Below, piece by piece: positions 1 to 12,466 of a DNA stretch of 64,000 nucleotides. Under the pieces are notes generated by a model. That model did no database searches. It was not told where the DNA came from and was given only the letters and a program-made list of their open reading frames with translations. Source of the DNA: Neospora caninum Liverpool. Lineage: Eukaryota > Apicomplexa > Conoidasida > Eucoccidiorida > Sarcocystidae. The DNA is taken from positions 6,100,710-6,164,709 of the forward strand of contig NC_018398.1 of NCBI RefSeq assembly GCF_000208865.1. Direction: 5' to 3'. Numbering within the stretch: the stretch's first letter is position 1; each line of letters starts with the position of its first letter. Position numbers and translations under genes: made by a program.

Positions 1-93
1 CTGTCTTTGGCGTTGAAGGAGCCTCACCAGCACACGGTTCGGGCGAATGACGCGCTCGCGAGGCTCGAGCGGCGGGTTCAAGCAGGGGTCTGA
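1..93 (+). CDS. Possible last exon of an upstream gene (5' end outside window)
   Basis: Frame 1 is open from the window edge to a TGA at 91-93 and gives about 30 residues ending in DALARLERRVQAGV. The composition (charged, helix-prone, Arg-rich) looks like coding sequence of this genome, and no in-frame Met is needed if this is a terminal exon. Thirty open codons could occur by chance, so support is weak. No family is recognised. If real, the gene runs in from the left on the plus strand and its 3' UTR starts at 94. Confidence 0.33.
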   Translation: MSLALKEPHQHTVRANDALARLERRVQAGV

Positions 94-2325
94 CGGGTGA
101 CAAACGAGGCCGGGCCACCACGGCGAACCGGATTTCTTGAACCAAACGAGAGGTTCTCCTCGCTTCCCCACAACTCGCGAGAGACACTTCAAGTAGTTCC
201 GATCAGTCGGCGACGGCAGGCAGGCGACCTTGGAGAGAGACGGAAGCTTTGCAACCTTCTTCTGGCCGCGGTCCTTCCTCTCGTTCCGCGACTCGTGCTT
301 CGCCGAGCGGGAGGCGCTCGAGTCGGCTCGAGACGCGTCGCCGCTGCGCTTGTCGGTCCTCTCGCGCCTCCGTTTCCCGCGACTCTTCTCCCTGCTCCGC
401 GGCGGGGTCTCGGCGTCCGACGCTGAAGAGACAGCACGCAGAGAAAAAGAGAGGTATACAGACACTCGGCGTGGGCAGAACAGGAGGCAAAAAAGGGAGA
501 GGCGCGAGAGGAGAGGCGGGAAACGCGACAACGGTCGCTCGGTGGCGTGGCTCGAACGGTCGGAAAACAACGCTCGCGGGCCTCGCCGCCCACCTCTCTC
601 CCGTCTTTCCCCTCTGGTGAGAATCGGGGAAAACCCCAACCCGGAGGCCGGGGAACACATCTCTCTTCTGGTTTTGTTGTTTCCTCCCCCTCGCGTTCTT
701 CCCTTCCGCTCTGACGTGTTTTCCTCGCGCGTCGTTCTTGGAGAGTCTTCCCTTCGATTCGCGCTCTCAGACGTCCTGTTTCTGGTATGTCTTGCTGACT
801 CCTTCCCTCTTCTCTTCTGTGCGGTTCGTGCTCTCAATCTTTCCCTCCCCACATGGCCGAGATATTCAGGCGACAGCAACGGCAATGCGCTCCTAGAACG
901 CGCTCTTCCGTGTTCGGCTTTTCTACGAGCAAAAGACGCGCCGAATCACACGCCCTTCTGTGGCCGCGCGAGCATCCCCCCTTCTTGCCTTTGAAGCACA
1001 AGGACGACGGACGCGAGGGAAACGAAGAGAACACGAACCAAGAGGACACGTGTGCGAAAGCAAAGGATGCAACAGATCGGGAGACACGCGAAAGGAAAAA
1101 GCCGCGGTCGCGCGTAGTTCAACAGATTCCGCTGACAAAAACACAAGCATGGACCGGGAGAGAGAACCTATATCACGCAGGGGGAGAGAGAAGTCCAGGG
1201 GCAACGAGGAACGACGAGAGGAGAGACAGAGGATCGCCACGGCAAAACGGAGATCGAGGAGGGAGAAACGAGAAACAGCTTAGGAGTAGGAATGCGAAGA
1301 TGGTGCGTGAGCCGTTGCTTCAAAACGCCGTCCGACAACAGAACGGCACGCGACAAGAGGTGTTCAGAACAAACAGAGCACCGGAGGCGTAGACAGAAAA
1401 CGAGTGCAGAGACGAGAATCACACAGAAGTGGGGACCGGGCCCCGCCCAGTCAGGGGGAATTTGCGCGCGCGTGTGTGTCCTCCCACTGTGGGTGTCTCC
1501 ACAAAAACAATGGACAGGTTCCTCATTTGCAGTCTCTACGCAGAATCGGGATCTGAGAGACAGGCCTCAGCGTGGGGAAAGCGGAGACGACAGATGTGGA
1601 GAGTGAGGCAAAAAACCTACGGCCTCTTCGTTTCAACAGGTGATCAAACGCAGGCTTGAGCGCCGCAACAGTGCAGAGAAGGAAGAAAAGAAAGGCAGCT
1701 GGGGCTCTAGCAGTGAAACGAAACCGCGCAACGCGTTTCGGAAGACAGCAGAGATGTCACTATTTTCCACACTTATACATGTCAATCGTTACACGGAGAT
1801 GTTACGCTGCAGCGCGAAACGCGTCTTGGGCGTTCGCGCTGCCACACAGAACACGAGAGCCTTTGGGGTGGTGACGCTGGCGACGTGTAGGCCCGTCTTG
1901 CGCGTGAGTTCACCACCGCCGTTCTACTTTCGCGGAAGAATCTCGGAGTATCCCGCGAGAAACACAACCAAGGCGGCTGCGTGCCTTGCGCGTCTCTCTC
2001 TCCGGCGCCGCGTAGAACCTGCGAGAAAGGCTCTTACCCAGCGGACCGAGCCTCGAGAGGCGTTTTTTCTCCTCCTCAATGATTCGTTTTGACGGCATTT
2101 TCGCTTGTTTCCTGAGCACCCAAAGAGAGACACCAACGGAAGGGATGGACACTCACGACGGGGTGCGGCCCGATCCAGGAAGAACAAGCGAAGAGTTACC
2201 TCTTGCTCCCTCTGGTCAACAGAAACGTAAAACGCGCGACGATGTAAAAGTCGACTCCCGCAGCCGCGCAAACACAACAAATCTTCTCTACAAGGGGAAA
2301 GGGGCTCCCAAAAAAATGGACATGC

Positions 2326-2420
2326 ACCGATATATTGACCTATTGATATATACATGTACACATACATATATACACATACATACACACACACATATATATG
2401 TATATATCAGGTCTGTAGAT
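2326..2420. repeat. TA/CA microsatellite
   Basis: Imperfect run of tatata, cacata and gtatata units. The same type of repeat recurs near 7566-7676, 8448-8530, 27778-27870, 35306-35360, 36330-36430, 36945-37080 and 39910-40010, always in introns or between genes. Confidence 0.8.
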
Positions 2421-4715
2421 ATATGTAGGCAGAAGGGCACATTTTGGACAGGTATATACAGAAGTATGGGCCGGGATCGCCGCCTGGCACACTAGAGGGA
2501 ATCGTCGAGACGCGAGGCACCACAGGGAGGAACGGGTTCGTCACGTTCCTTCCTGTGGAGAACTCTATAGCCATACGGCTCGAAATGACGGTATACCCCC
2601 CCTTGCGCTTCTTGTGGACAGGCGTCGAATGCAGAGGATACGCGTCCGTCTCTTTCCAGATCTCGCGTTTTGCTTCTTTCCGTCTTTCCGCCGCTATCTT
2701 TTTCCCTCTCTCGAAGAAGTGAGGAACCGTGGGAATCCTAGTTAGAGCTCCCCCGCCGGGTGTCATGTTCTGTCGTGGAGCGACGCAGGCAAACTTGGCG
2801 ATTCGACGCGATCGTTCGGCTTGTCGCTTACTGTTTATTTCCTTCGCGTCGGCGTGGAGCGGCGGCCTTCTGTCTGAGAGGTTCGTTAGACGAAGAAGAG
2901 ATCGGGCGGAACGCGAAAACGTGCGTTGCCGCGAGAAATCGCTGCAGCCCCAACGTCGCCCCCTGTCGGGAGAGGGGCGGTCGCCGGGGCCAGCCAGGGA
3001 ATTAGAAACCTAAATTGAGGCGTCTTTTCACAAAGACCGCCGTTGTGTTCGGGGATCCAGCGGAGCCTGATTTTCGACAAAAAGACAACTTTTGACAAAG
3101 TTTATTCGGATTGCCGACGCACGGGTCCCGGCCTTTTCGCAGTTGGTTCACGCGTGTCTGAACGTCCGGCGGAAGAGCCGCACATGCAGGCCGAAAAAAA
3201 TCACTGCGTTCTGTACAGAGACATGGGCGCGAACAAGACACGGCGCAGAAGTTCGCTCCACGCCACAGCAGAAACCGCTGCAGACCAAAAAGAGGGGTAA
3301 AAAACCTCGTTTTCCGGAAACGATCTCGAAAACCCGCTACAAACACCGGGGGCCCGAAACGCGTCTAGACTGGGCCAGAAGCGCAGAAACGCTCATCTCG
3401 ATACAGGGAATATATTGATAAGCCGCCGGCAGACGTCTTCACTCTTCCGAGTGCACATCGCACAAGCGTCGCAAACTGCGGCAAATACACGCCTTGGCTG
3501 AATACAGGACGCTTGAATCACTTCAGGAACTGGAGACGACATCTCCAACCCGCGAGTGTAGTTACAGGCGAGCGCTGGCTAGCTGAATCCGCGGCGCCAG
3601 ATCCTGGTTTTCTTCGCCCTCCTCGGCAAATGATCTTTGTTTCGCTCTGGAGTGGAGAGACGAAACGCGAAGGACGGTAGAGGTCACATGTGACGCAGGC
3701 GGGAACATAGCAGGCGGGGAACAGCGTCTGTCAACGGAACCGGGGATCCAGAAAACGAGTTCACGTGCAGATGCATAAATATCTCCACCGTGCCGCCGCT
3801 CCCATTCGCCCAACTCCCCGATGAAGAAACGGATCTCAGTGGGCGTTCATCGACGCAGTAGCTCTGAAGAAGCGAGCGAACCTGTGTGCATTTTGTCGAT
3901 GCATGCGATTGCGACTAAGCAAATCTTGAAGGGGACTCTGTGTAAGGGATCCACGACCGCGACTGCGGAGGGGGATCGTGCTGTGACGTCGCCATGTGCG
4001 TGTGTGTCACAGTTGATAAAAAGTTGTTCGGGACTACACACACGTGTCGACGTGCGTTTGCCACGGGACGGGTACCAGCAGCGTTCTTCTGTGTCTCTAC
4101 TTGTGTTCTTGCGCATCAAATGCCCCGCCGAGAAGGAAAGCAGCGTGCGACAGATTTCTGCAGATGAATTTGCTAAGAGAGGGTGATTCAGACATCCACA
4201 CTTGGGTCGTTGGATATGCCGCTGAGGACAGGCGCTCCACTGGTATGGGGCAAGCGTCCAAGCCTCCAGGCAGAAACACTCAGTTTCCATAACATTCATA
4301 GGAAGCCGTTCCGTGAGCAGACAGATGTCTCAACCTCTATGGGATGGCAAATTATTCTCGGATCGACCACTTTGTGTCGTTCCGTCGCTGAGTGTCTCAT
4401 TTCGGGCGAAAAGGTTGTCGTGGTACGCGCAGTTCCACTGGGCGACAACGCGCCTGGACGCAAATATCTTGGGGGCTCTCTGCATACGGAAACACGAGAG
4501 CGGCTGCACGGTGAACACTGGTGCCTCGCCCAGGCAACGGCAGGCCGTCGTAGCGCGCAGCCCAAGCGAAGAAAGAGGATTCACAAAGATTCCGGACTAA
4601 AGCTGCTCCGCGAGACTCTCCTGTCACGCGTTCGAAGGAATTGAAGGATCTGCGCAGGCCGTGGAGGCGAGATCTTTCCGTTCAAGCGACTGACGGGCAT
4701 TCCTGTTCACATTGG

Positions 4716-4772
4716 TGTATCTCAAATCGACTAAACAGAGACATTGTAGTCCGTCGATTACTGAATATATAT
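4716..4772 (-). pseudogene. NUMT: short fragment of mitochondrial cox1 (5' part)
   Basis: The plus strand carries aaacagagacattgtagt followed by a segment ending ...actgaat. This matches, with a few changes, the cox1-like piece near 49099-49140 (aaacagagacattatagt ... actgaat). On the minus strand the better-preserved copy encodes FSILGTIMSLFI, the first transmembrane region of coccidian cox1. This copy is diverged and runs directly into a TA microsatellite at 4764. Confidence 0.55.
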
Positions 4773-4788
4773 ATATATATATATATAA
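4764..4788. repeat. (AT)n microsatellite
   Basis: About 12 AT units directly abutting the cox1-like fragment. Confidence 0.9.
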
Positions 4789-5429
4789 TCTCCACGATGA
4801 GGAGCAGTGGCTGCTGCTAGACAGTCAACGGTGTATTGTCCTCCGTACCAGTGTCTTTCCCCCGAGAGTTCTCGATTCCGCTAGGCTTGCTCGAGGCGTG
4901 CCGCGAGATTCCGCGCAGGTTAACAGCGCCGCAGCTCTCCTTTCAATCTCTTCGACACGCGGGAAGTTCGCTTTCCTCTCCACTGTATATGGGACTTGCC
5001 GTTGGCCACCCGTTCCCCCCGCCGCGTTCCTCTTCAAACGCGAAAGAACGTGGTGTCTGCCGTTCGAGCGGGACACACTATATAGACGTCCACGTCCTTG
5101 TCTATCTAGTAAGGACATCTCATTCCCCCCTAGATATCTCTCCAAATGGGTTTGAGCACCACGGTCGTTGTCCCTCCATTCCGCGAAGGACCGTACGCTT
5201 ATCCGTCTCAGTGACAACCGCCTCCGTGGCGCGCACGTGGAGAGAGTTAGGTCAATCCATTTCGATGCATCTTGTTAATCTCTGGATTCATGTGCACATA
5301 TATGCATACAAGGAATTGTGTCTCAGACCGGCCTATAGAGCCTATCGTTATTATCTGCATATGTTGACGCTACTCTGTATCGGGGGATGCTGCGCTTCGT
5401 ATGTATGGATAATCCTCGACTCTTCCCAA

Positions 5430-5570
5430 GTTTAACCGCTGCTGGTGGGACCAGTGCCCTGCCTTGGGCATTGAAACCAACCACAGTTCCACCCTGCATT
5501 ATTTAACTCAGTTAATTAGCGTTAGGTTTGATATTCTGTTCCCACCGATCTAAAGTTGTGGTGTCTTTGT
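5430..5570 (-). other. Possible organellar rRNA-derived scrap
   Basis: This piece has a lower GC content than its surroundings. Its minus strand begins a motif CCAGCAGCGGTTAAAC, which resembles the SSU rRNA 530-loop core (GCCAGCAGCCGCGGTAATAC) with a small deletion. The resemblance covers few bases, so this is only a candidate mitochondrial insertion. A BLASTN against a coccidian mitochondrial genome would settle it. Confidence 0.22.
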
Positions 5571-6382
5571 TGGTCGGGTCATCCTCGGACGTAGAAGAAG
5601 ATGGGAGACCAGCCTGTGTGTCCCCTTTTCACGAGCACACAACGGGGGCGCTTCTGCCGCAAGACCTAGGCAGGGCTTTAGCCTGAGCGAGCGTTCGTGT
5701 GAGAAGAAAGGCGATTTCTCCCGGGGTCCGACCCACGAGATTGCGCATTTTTTCTCCATTTTTGCACGTTGCCGCAACTTTTGCTCCGTTGACTGGTCGC
5801 CAGGCGTGTGCGACACAACCTTTCTCTCGAGGAGGAACGCTGTGCGCTTCTTTGCCGGACGGTTTTTGCTCCAGCAGCGGCGGCTTTTTGGCACATCCGC
5901 GCTGACCAGCTTTCTCATCGCGTTTGCTTCAGGCAAAACCCTCACTTTACGCGTCAATCTTTTCGCCTTTTCTTCCATCCGGCGAACCTCCGCGCTCGTC
6001 CGTCGTTGCCTCTTCACCCTTCCCTCCTCTCGCTCTCTGCGTTGTTTCTGCGCGTTGAAGCATGTAAAAAAGCGTCTCGTGCACGATTCACAACTTTTGT
6101 ACGGATCGTTGATTTCCGCTGTACATACACCACGCCATCAACTCCTGAGCAAGAGGGGTCGGTTCTGCGGCTCATTTTTACCTGTCCCGCGCTTTCTCGG
6201 TTTCCATGGACAACAGCGACAGGCCCAGCTTTCGCTTCTCCCTGGCCGTCCCCATGTCATTCTACTGTTCTCTTCCTCGACCTTTTTGCTTCTCGCTCCT
6301 TTTCCATGCGACAGGCAGCGCGCCGATGACCGTCGCTCTCCGCGTATTTCTCAAGACGTCGCCGCTCTGGTGAGGGCTCAGT

Positions 6383-6417
6383 CCCCCCCCCCCCCCCGTC
6401 CCCCCGTCCCCCCGTCC
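6383..6417. repeat. C-rich simple repeat
   Basis: A run of about 15 C followed by three gtcccccc-type units, in the DNA just upstream of the DUF2009 start codon. Confidence 0.85.
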
Positions 6418-6460
6418 ACGCGCATTTCCCCCGGTGTGCCGCCTTGGTCCGCTCGAAACC

Positions 6461-6594
6461 GTCTCTGCCCCAAGTTGCAACAGAGTGTTGGGAAGGACCG
6501 CGTTCCTCTCTCCGCCGCTCGTCTACCGTCTCTGCCCCAAGTTGCAACAGAGTGTTGGGAAGGACCGCGTTCCTCTCTCCGCCGCTCGTCTACC
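6461..6594. repeat. 67-bp perfect tandem duplication upstream of the DUF2009 ATG
   Basis: The 67-base unit beginning gtctctgccccaagttgcaa occurs at 6461-6527 and again at 6528-6594 with no visible difference. A third copy starts (gtctct) and breaks off. It ends 15 bases before the proposed ATG at 6610, so it lies in the 5' UTR or core promoter. Confidence 0.93.
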
Positions 6595-6609
6595 GTCTCT
6601 TTCGTCTCG

Positions 6610-9600
6610 ATGGCACTCTACGAGCCGCCAGGAGACGAGGACGGGTGCCGTGGGGCCTCGTCGCCCTCGGCATCGAATTCCAGTTCTGACCATCTTTCGC
6701 GACTTTTGGACGGTCCCCTGGAGGCAGCAGAGGCCGCGGCGGAGGCTGCGCGGCTGCGACCTACGGAGGACAGTGAAGAGGAGGAGGTGACAAACGACGG
6801 AGCGCGCCGGCGGTTCCGCAATCTCTCTGAGGAACACATCGCCATCTTAAGTAGCCTCAATCAAAACCAACTCCTGAAAGGTCGGCAAAAAAGGCACACG
6901 CAAACGCTCTGCATCCCGAACAAGAGACTGTTCGTGTTCGCGTTCTTCCCTCCTCCTTGCCGCCATCCACTGCGTTCACACACACTACGTTTCTGTACAC
7001 AGATCACATGTGGACACCTCTGTCTTCTTTCTCTTGTTATTTGCCTCTCTGGAGATCGAGAGGCATGGAGATAGAGACACATACATACGGCGGATTCGCA
7101 GGGGGGATTCGACAGACTCCCGAGTGTAGTTGCTGGCCCTCCCAGCTTTCGCTCCAACAGTTTAACTCGTAGGCCTAGCTTTTTAGTAGATCTCGCAGTC
7201 CCTCTCTCTCTCGTTTGGTCTTTGCCTTATCGTGTCCGCGGCCTCGTTCGCGTTGCTCGGCCCCGTCCGTATCCCGTGTCTGTTTCGTCGTCAGCGTTTT
7301 CACCTGAATATCTGGAACTGAAGCTTCGGTTCTGTTCAGTTCGGCTTCGGCGGCGCACCTCGTACACTGCGTCCTCCGGACACGCTGTCTGTTCTCGCTC
7401 TCTTCTCTTCAGTTGTGGATCAAATTTGCGAACGACAGCATCCACTTGATGCCGTCCTCGACGCGGTTGCCGCCGATGTGGCAGCCACTGTGCGCAAGGT
7501 ACGCCTCGCGAAAAAACTCTCCACGCGTCAGAAGGACAACGGGCACGTACACACCTATATGCCTGCGACTATATATGTATGTATGTATAATATATATATA
7601 TATATATGTATGTATGTATAATCTATAATATACATATATATATATATATATGTAATATGTATGTATTTGTATATGTGTTTTGCATTCAAGCGTGACACAG
7701 AGGCACCTTTTCAAGATGTGAGGGATTTCCGGGATTCGGCTTCTTCGCTTTGCTTCCGTTTTCCATCTTTTCTCGTTTTTCTGTTGAGCTTTCCGTGTTC
7801 TTCAGGTTGCGGAGCAACAACGACAAGCCGATGCCGACGCCTCGCTGGACGCCGACCAAGCTGCGGCGCTCGCCGCCTCGAACTCCATGAACAAAAACAG
7901 CACCGACCCGTCGTCGTCTTCCGATTACTTCTTGCACATCGCCAGATTCGTGCCGCTTCGGCTTACATTCGAAGGTGTGTTCTGAGAACGCCTGCCGTGC
8001 GCGTTTCACTGCGGCTGCGCGCACGCACGCAGGACCGAGGCCTCACGCATGCGCGGCTGTCACGGTCAAAGTGCTACGTGGGATCTTGATCTCTTCGGCT
8101 TGTATATTCGAGCCACACACGCGCTGTGGCACACGGCGTGTGTACAGCAGATGCGCGTGCCCCGGCCACGTTTTTCTCAAGTTGTCTCTTCTGGGGCGTT
8201 TTGCTTCTCAAGGCTGTGCGCGCGTCTTGTCTCTTTTCCCACAGAGCGCGTCTTTCTGCGCCTGCTGGAAAGCACTCTGGAGGTCTCAGAGTACACGGAC
8301 AAAATCGACATTCTATGCGGTGGAAGCAAGGCACGCCGCATGGCGAGAGAAATTCGACAAGTCTGCGCCATCCTCTCCGGCCTCGCCCTCGCTCACAACT
8401 ACGGTCAGTTACGCTCCTTGCGATTCTTCTCTCTGCATGCACACGCAACTATATACATGCATATACATATATATGTATGTATATATGTATGTGTATGTGC
8501 ATATCCTAATCTGTATAACTCGAATATGTAGAGAAAAAGTGCAGAAAAGCAGTGTGGCGGACATATATGTGTGTACTGTTTTTGTATATTTTTGTGCGTG
8601 TTCTGTTTTTTTCTGTCCCTCTTTTCCCCGCGCGTAGTTGTGCGTGCCTCTGTTGATAGGCTGTTTCTGCATGCACGTGTGGATGCTTGACTTTCCTGCG
8701 TCTTTTCAGAAGAGGGACAGCGACTCGTCCGGGACCACGACTTTGTCTCGAATCGCGCCTTCTTCCAGACTGTGTTTGAGATCGGTCGCCGGTACAAGAT
8801 CTTGAATCCGGAGAGAATGCGGAGTGCGTACGGGAAACTGATTTACCTCCTCATGGACGCCAAGAAACCGGAGGTTCTGCAGCTGCTCCAGTTCGACTGC
8901 GTGACTCCAGGTGAGAGGCTGTGCAGTGGTTCCCGCGACAGAGCGTCAAGCACCCCTGCTGGATCCCGAGAGAAATCGTCCCAAATTTTGCCGATGCGTT
9001 TTCTTCAGTGAACACCGTCTACTCCCTCCTTGCCGGAAAGAAGAATGGAATGCAACTGCTCAAGGATCCTCTCGTGCGCGTCGCCACAATGGGTAAATGC
9101 GAAAGAGAACAAAAAGCCACATCCTCTTGCCTCTACCGGGGTCTGCTTCTTCTCTTTTTCTGACTTTTTCGTCGCCCCTTCTTTTCTTTCTCTGGTCTCG
9201 CTTCTCCCCCTCCGTTCTCCCAGTTTCTCCCTCGCTTCTCTGCTTTCCAAGCTTGCTGCTGATCTCGGTCTCTGCCGCCTGCTTCATGGGGTGTCTCCGA
9301 GGGTCGTTTTAGCTGCACTCGCTCTGTGTGGCTTCGCCGCCGTCTCTTTGGTTCGCAGAGATCATGCCGGAGGGAAAGAGTCGCGCACAGATTCAGCGAG
9401 AGATCAAGGAGAAACAGAACGCGATCAAGACGCTCGCGAGGAAGTACGCGGGCCGAGATGTCCCAAAACACTCCCCAGGATTCTTCGGGCTCCGTGAGTC
9501 TCCAGTGAAAATACCTTCCACATTGATCCGCCGCTCGTTCTCTCTCGCGCCGCTTTCCCTCTTTTCTGTCAACCTCTGTCATCCTCGATCCACGTCTGTT

Positions 9601-11638
9601 TTCTCCTCGCTCCACGTGTACGACCTTTCGTCTGCATTTCTCTTCGGTGTCCCGTCCCGTTTCGTGCTCTTCGCAGGCCTCTCTTTCTTCCGATCGGACA
9701 GCGGCGGCGACGAGGGACCGCGCACAGACGCAGGAGACGAGCGCAGCGATCTCCTCACTCCCGACGAAATCGAGCAGTGTCTCTATTCTCTCGGAGACCA
9801 CAACACGTACTTGCGCTTCAACCGGGAACCGTGCGACCGCATGATTGGGTACGTTTCTCCTCGCGGTTCGTCTCGTAGCGCAAGCGTGCCTTGTGTGGTT
9901 TCCTCGTGCGACTTCCAAAAGTCCACTCAGAAAAATACGGCCCTCGGCTCTGTTTCCTCTCTCCACAGCATCATGCGGCTGCCGGATCCCCACAGAAAAA
10001 GGTCCTGAAAGTGACAGGCACACGCGGGGAGGCTCGTGGGCTTTTCGCTGCATGCGTCCTCCACGGGTTTCTCGAGCGACGTTCGGCTGGCCTCGTCCTC
10101 TCTCGCCGGTTCGTCGCGTGTACGTGTCTCGCGTTCTTCGTCTCTTTTGCGTCTGAAAGACCGTCTTCCGTTGCCGCGCCCGCCCGCCCCTCTCTTTGCC
10201 CCTCTTTTTGCACGTGTGTCCGTTGCGAACTCTCTTCTCAGCTTTCTCCGACAGTACTTTGACCCCTCGGAACCCGAAGAAGGATACTCGCTCGCCATCT
10301 CTTCAGGCACTGGCGGCGCGCGTCTGACGCACTCTCACAGGTCCGAAACACACTTTTCTGAACTTCCCACCTCTCTGTGGGCTAGGTGTATTTTTCCTCA
10401 TCCAGCGTCTCGTTCTGCTGGCTGTCTCGCTTTACGCCTCTCACAGGTCCCCCCCCTGTTTGTACCGGACTAGCTTTTCGCGCGGCGTTTAGGTGTCCCA
10501 TGCCTGTCTCCAGTTCCTTTCCCCCCCCTCCCACATCGTTGTATCCATATCCTCCACGGCTCTCTTTTCACACACGCCCACGCCCCGTTCCTGCGTGCGT
10601 ACCGCTCTCGGCTACGTCTCTCTTCGCCTCGAGAGCTCCTCCCCTTGCTTTTTTCGCCGGATGCACACCTGTCGCCTCTTCCGGCGTGCCTCTGTGTTCC
10701 CTCCCCAGCCGGCAGTACGTCTACGTTCTCCAGTCCCTCACCTTGTGGCGAGAGGTTTGCAGCGAGATGTTCGTCCTGTGGCAGATGGCCGAGGCGGACA
10801 TGCTCCACAGCGGCAACTGCTACCGCCTCAGAGACACAGGCCAAGGCCTCAACCGGTAAACAAATGGCGCCTCGCTCGATCAACACAAACGTTCTATCCA
10901 CATAGATGTATCTAAATACACAATTTGGTGCATGCATAAGTGTGCATGCATATACATTTGCAGATACATGGGGTTTGTAGTGGGACGGTTGTGCGTCGTC
11001 CCCTAGAGGCTTAGAGGCGTTCCGCCCTTCCCGTGGTTCCTTCACAGCTTCACGCTGCGCCTTTTTTGTATCTTTCTGTCCTTTGTGTGGGGGACTGCGC
11101 GAGTGTCTTGCTGGAGAAGGCCCGCGCAGCCTCCTCACGCCTCGCCGCTTAGGCCTTCATCGTTTTTCCCCGTCCCCGTTTCGCGTGACAGCTCTGGGCT
11201 GCGGATGAGCCTCCAGGTCCATACACCCCGCTCCAAGAGTTGCGTCTTTCCTGCTCTTTCGGCCTTTTCAGCGTCCAGGACTGCCCGCGCGTGAGCAACG
11301 CGATGCATGCAATTCTCGAACGCGTCCAGCGCTTCACGACGTCGTGGGTGGGGTCTTCTGTCGTCCATTTGGGAGACCACAACGTGCCGAATGCGCTCAT
11401 GTTCATCGACAAATACACTCAGGTAAAGCATCCCTTCTTTTCACGGCGTCTGCGCGCTCTCGCGCAAATCTATATTTGCACGTTTCGCTCTTCTCGCTTC
11501 TGTCGCGCATCTCGCCCGGATCCTCTGGCTCGGGATGTGCCCCGGCGCTTACCCTCCTATACCTTCCTCATACACGTAGACGTCGTACATCTTTGTAAAC
11601 GTGGCCAAACACATATGCATGCATACCTAAGCACACAT

Positions 11639-11680
<42 letters not shown>

Positions 11681-12466
11681 CTATGTAGATGTGCAAGTGG
11701 ACACGATTGTGTAGTTGTGACCGCGCCTCCCTGTATTTGTATGTTCGCCTTTCGTGTACCTGTCGGTCTGTGTCGTCTCTGTCTTTGCGCCTCCCCGTGT
11801 TTGTGTATACGTGTCCCGTTTTCTCTCTCTGGCGTCTCGGTTCTTTGAGGAGACGACTGACAGTGTGCGACGTTTCCGCGTTTCTCAGGTGCCTCGAATC
11901 CTCGGGCCGTTGGTTCTCTGTTTGGAGAAATTGCCGGAAGTTTACGAGTCGAAACAGGCCATGCGCAACTACTTCGACAACCAGTTCGGCGGGCTCCACG
12001 CGCTGCGGTACGCCCTCACTTTTTTAGAAAACGTCAAGAAAAGGGAAGAAAAAAATGAAGGGAAAAGGACAAAGGATGCCTCGAGAGGTGTATTTGTGTT
12101 GAGGCTCTGGGGAAGAGCGCGTTTCGTGTTTTTTCTGCCCCGTTTTCCCCTCGCCTTTCGTGTGGCTCTCTCGCTGGACCGGCTTCCAGCGAAAACGCAG
12201 ACACCCCATTTCTACATCGCTCCGCGGTAGCACATGCATGCAGTTCGCGTCTTTTTTCGGCCTCCCGTTTTCGCAGGAAACAGATTTTGTGCGACTTCTT
12301 CCGGCACGCCTTCGACGGCAGTGGAGGTGACAACTTCTTCGACGCCGGCAGCTGTATCGACGGCCGCCTCACCTCGGCGTGGAACTGGTGTTCGACGATT
12401 GAAAAGAAACGTTTTTTCCCTGCATTCCTTCTCACCGGTTTCCAGGGTTTCGATGGCAAATTCTGA
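6610..12466 (+). CDS. DUF2009 family protein, 13 exons, about 660 aa
   Basis: A conserved eukaryotic family (Pfam DUF2009) of unknown biochemical role. Exons by GT/AG and phase: 6610-6880, 7413-7498, 7806-7974, 8245-8403, 8710-8910, 9009-9092, 9359-9493, 9677-9848, 10242-10340, 10709-10855, 11272-11422, 11889-12007, 12277-12466; they sum to 1983 bases. The first ~90 residues are acidic and low-complexity; from about residue 80 the protein is conserved and helical. Family landmarks include SLGDHNTYLRFNREPCDR, HNVPNALMFIDKYTQVPRIL and the C-terminal LTSAWNWCS followed by LTGFQGFDGKF just before the stop. The ATG at 6610 is the only nearby Met that leads into the acidic start, although its context is not strong. 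The first donor (AAAG|GTCGGC) is atypical. Introns 2, 4, 10 and 11 carry TA microsatellites or TGCATGC words. Intron 7 (183 bases) lacks an in-frame stop, so retention would be in frame. Confidence 0.88.
7566..7676. repeat. TA/TATG microsatellite in DUF2009 intron 2
   Basis: Runs of tatatatata and gtatgtat units within the intron 7499-7805. Confidence 0.88.
8448..8530. repeat. TA/TATG microsatellite in DUF2009 intron 4
   Basis: Starts with atacatgcatatacatata and continues with gtatgtata units. The same composite type as in intron 2 and at 27778-27870. Confidence 0.85.
11640..11678. repeat. (AT)n microsatellite in DUF2009 intron 11
   Basis: About 19 AT units, preceded by atgcatgcat. Confidence 0.93.

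Larger units (their letters stand above)
94..6460. other. Long stretch with no supported gene
   Basis: All frames are interrupted, and the longest open stretches are arginine/serine-rich shadows without splice-consistent continuation or a recognisable domain. It holds AT/CA microsatellites near 2330-2420 and 4764-4788, a short cox1-like mitochondrial fragment near 4716-4772, a second possible organellar scrap at 5430-5570, and pyrimidine-rich DNA from about 5900 leading to the DUF2009 gene. It probably contains the 3' UTR of the left-hand gene and the promoter/5' UTR of the DUF2009 gene. A non-coding RNA or short spliced gene here cannot be excluded. Confidence 0.6.

Noticed and set aside
5806..6609. 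Upstream in-frame extension of the DUF2009 first exon
   Set aside because: It runs through the 67-bp duplication and a C homopolymer and is Arg/Pro/Ser-rich; the conserved-looking acidic start begins at the Met at 6610.
9133..10053. 306-codon minus-strand frame within the DUF2009 gene
   Set aside because: Spans exons and introns of the plus-strand gene and shows no domain.
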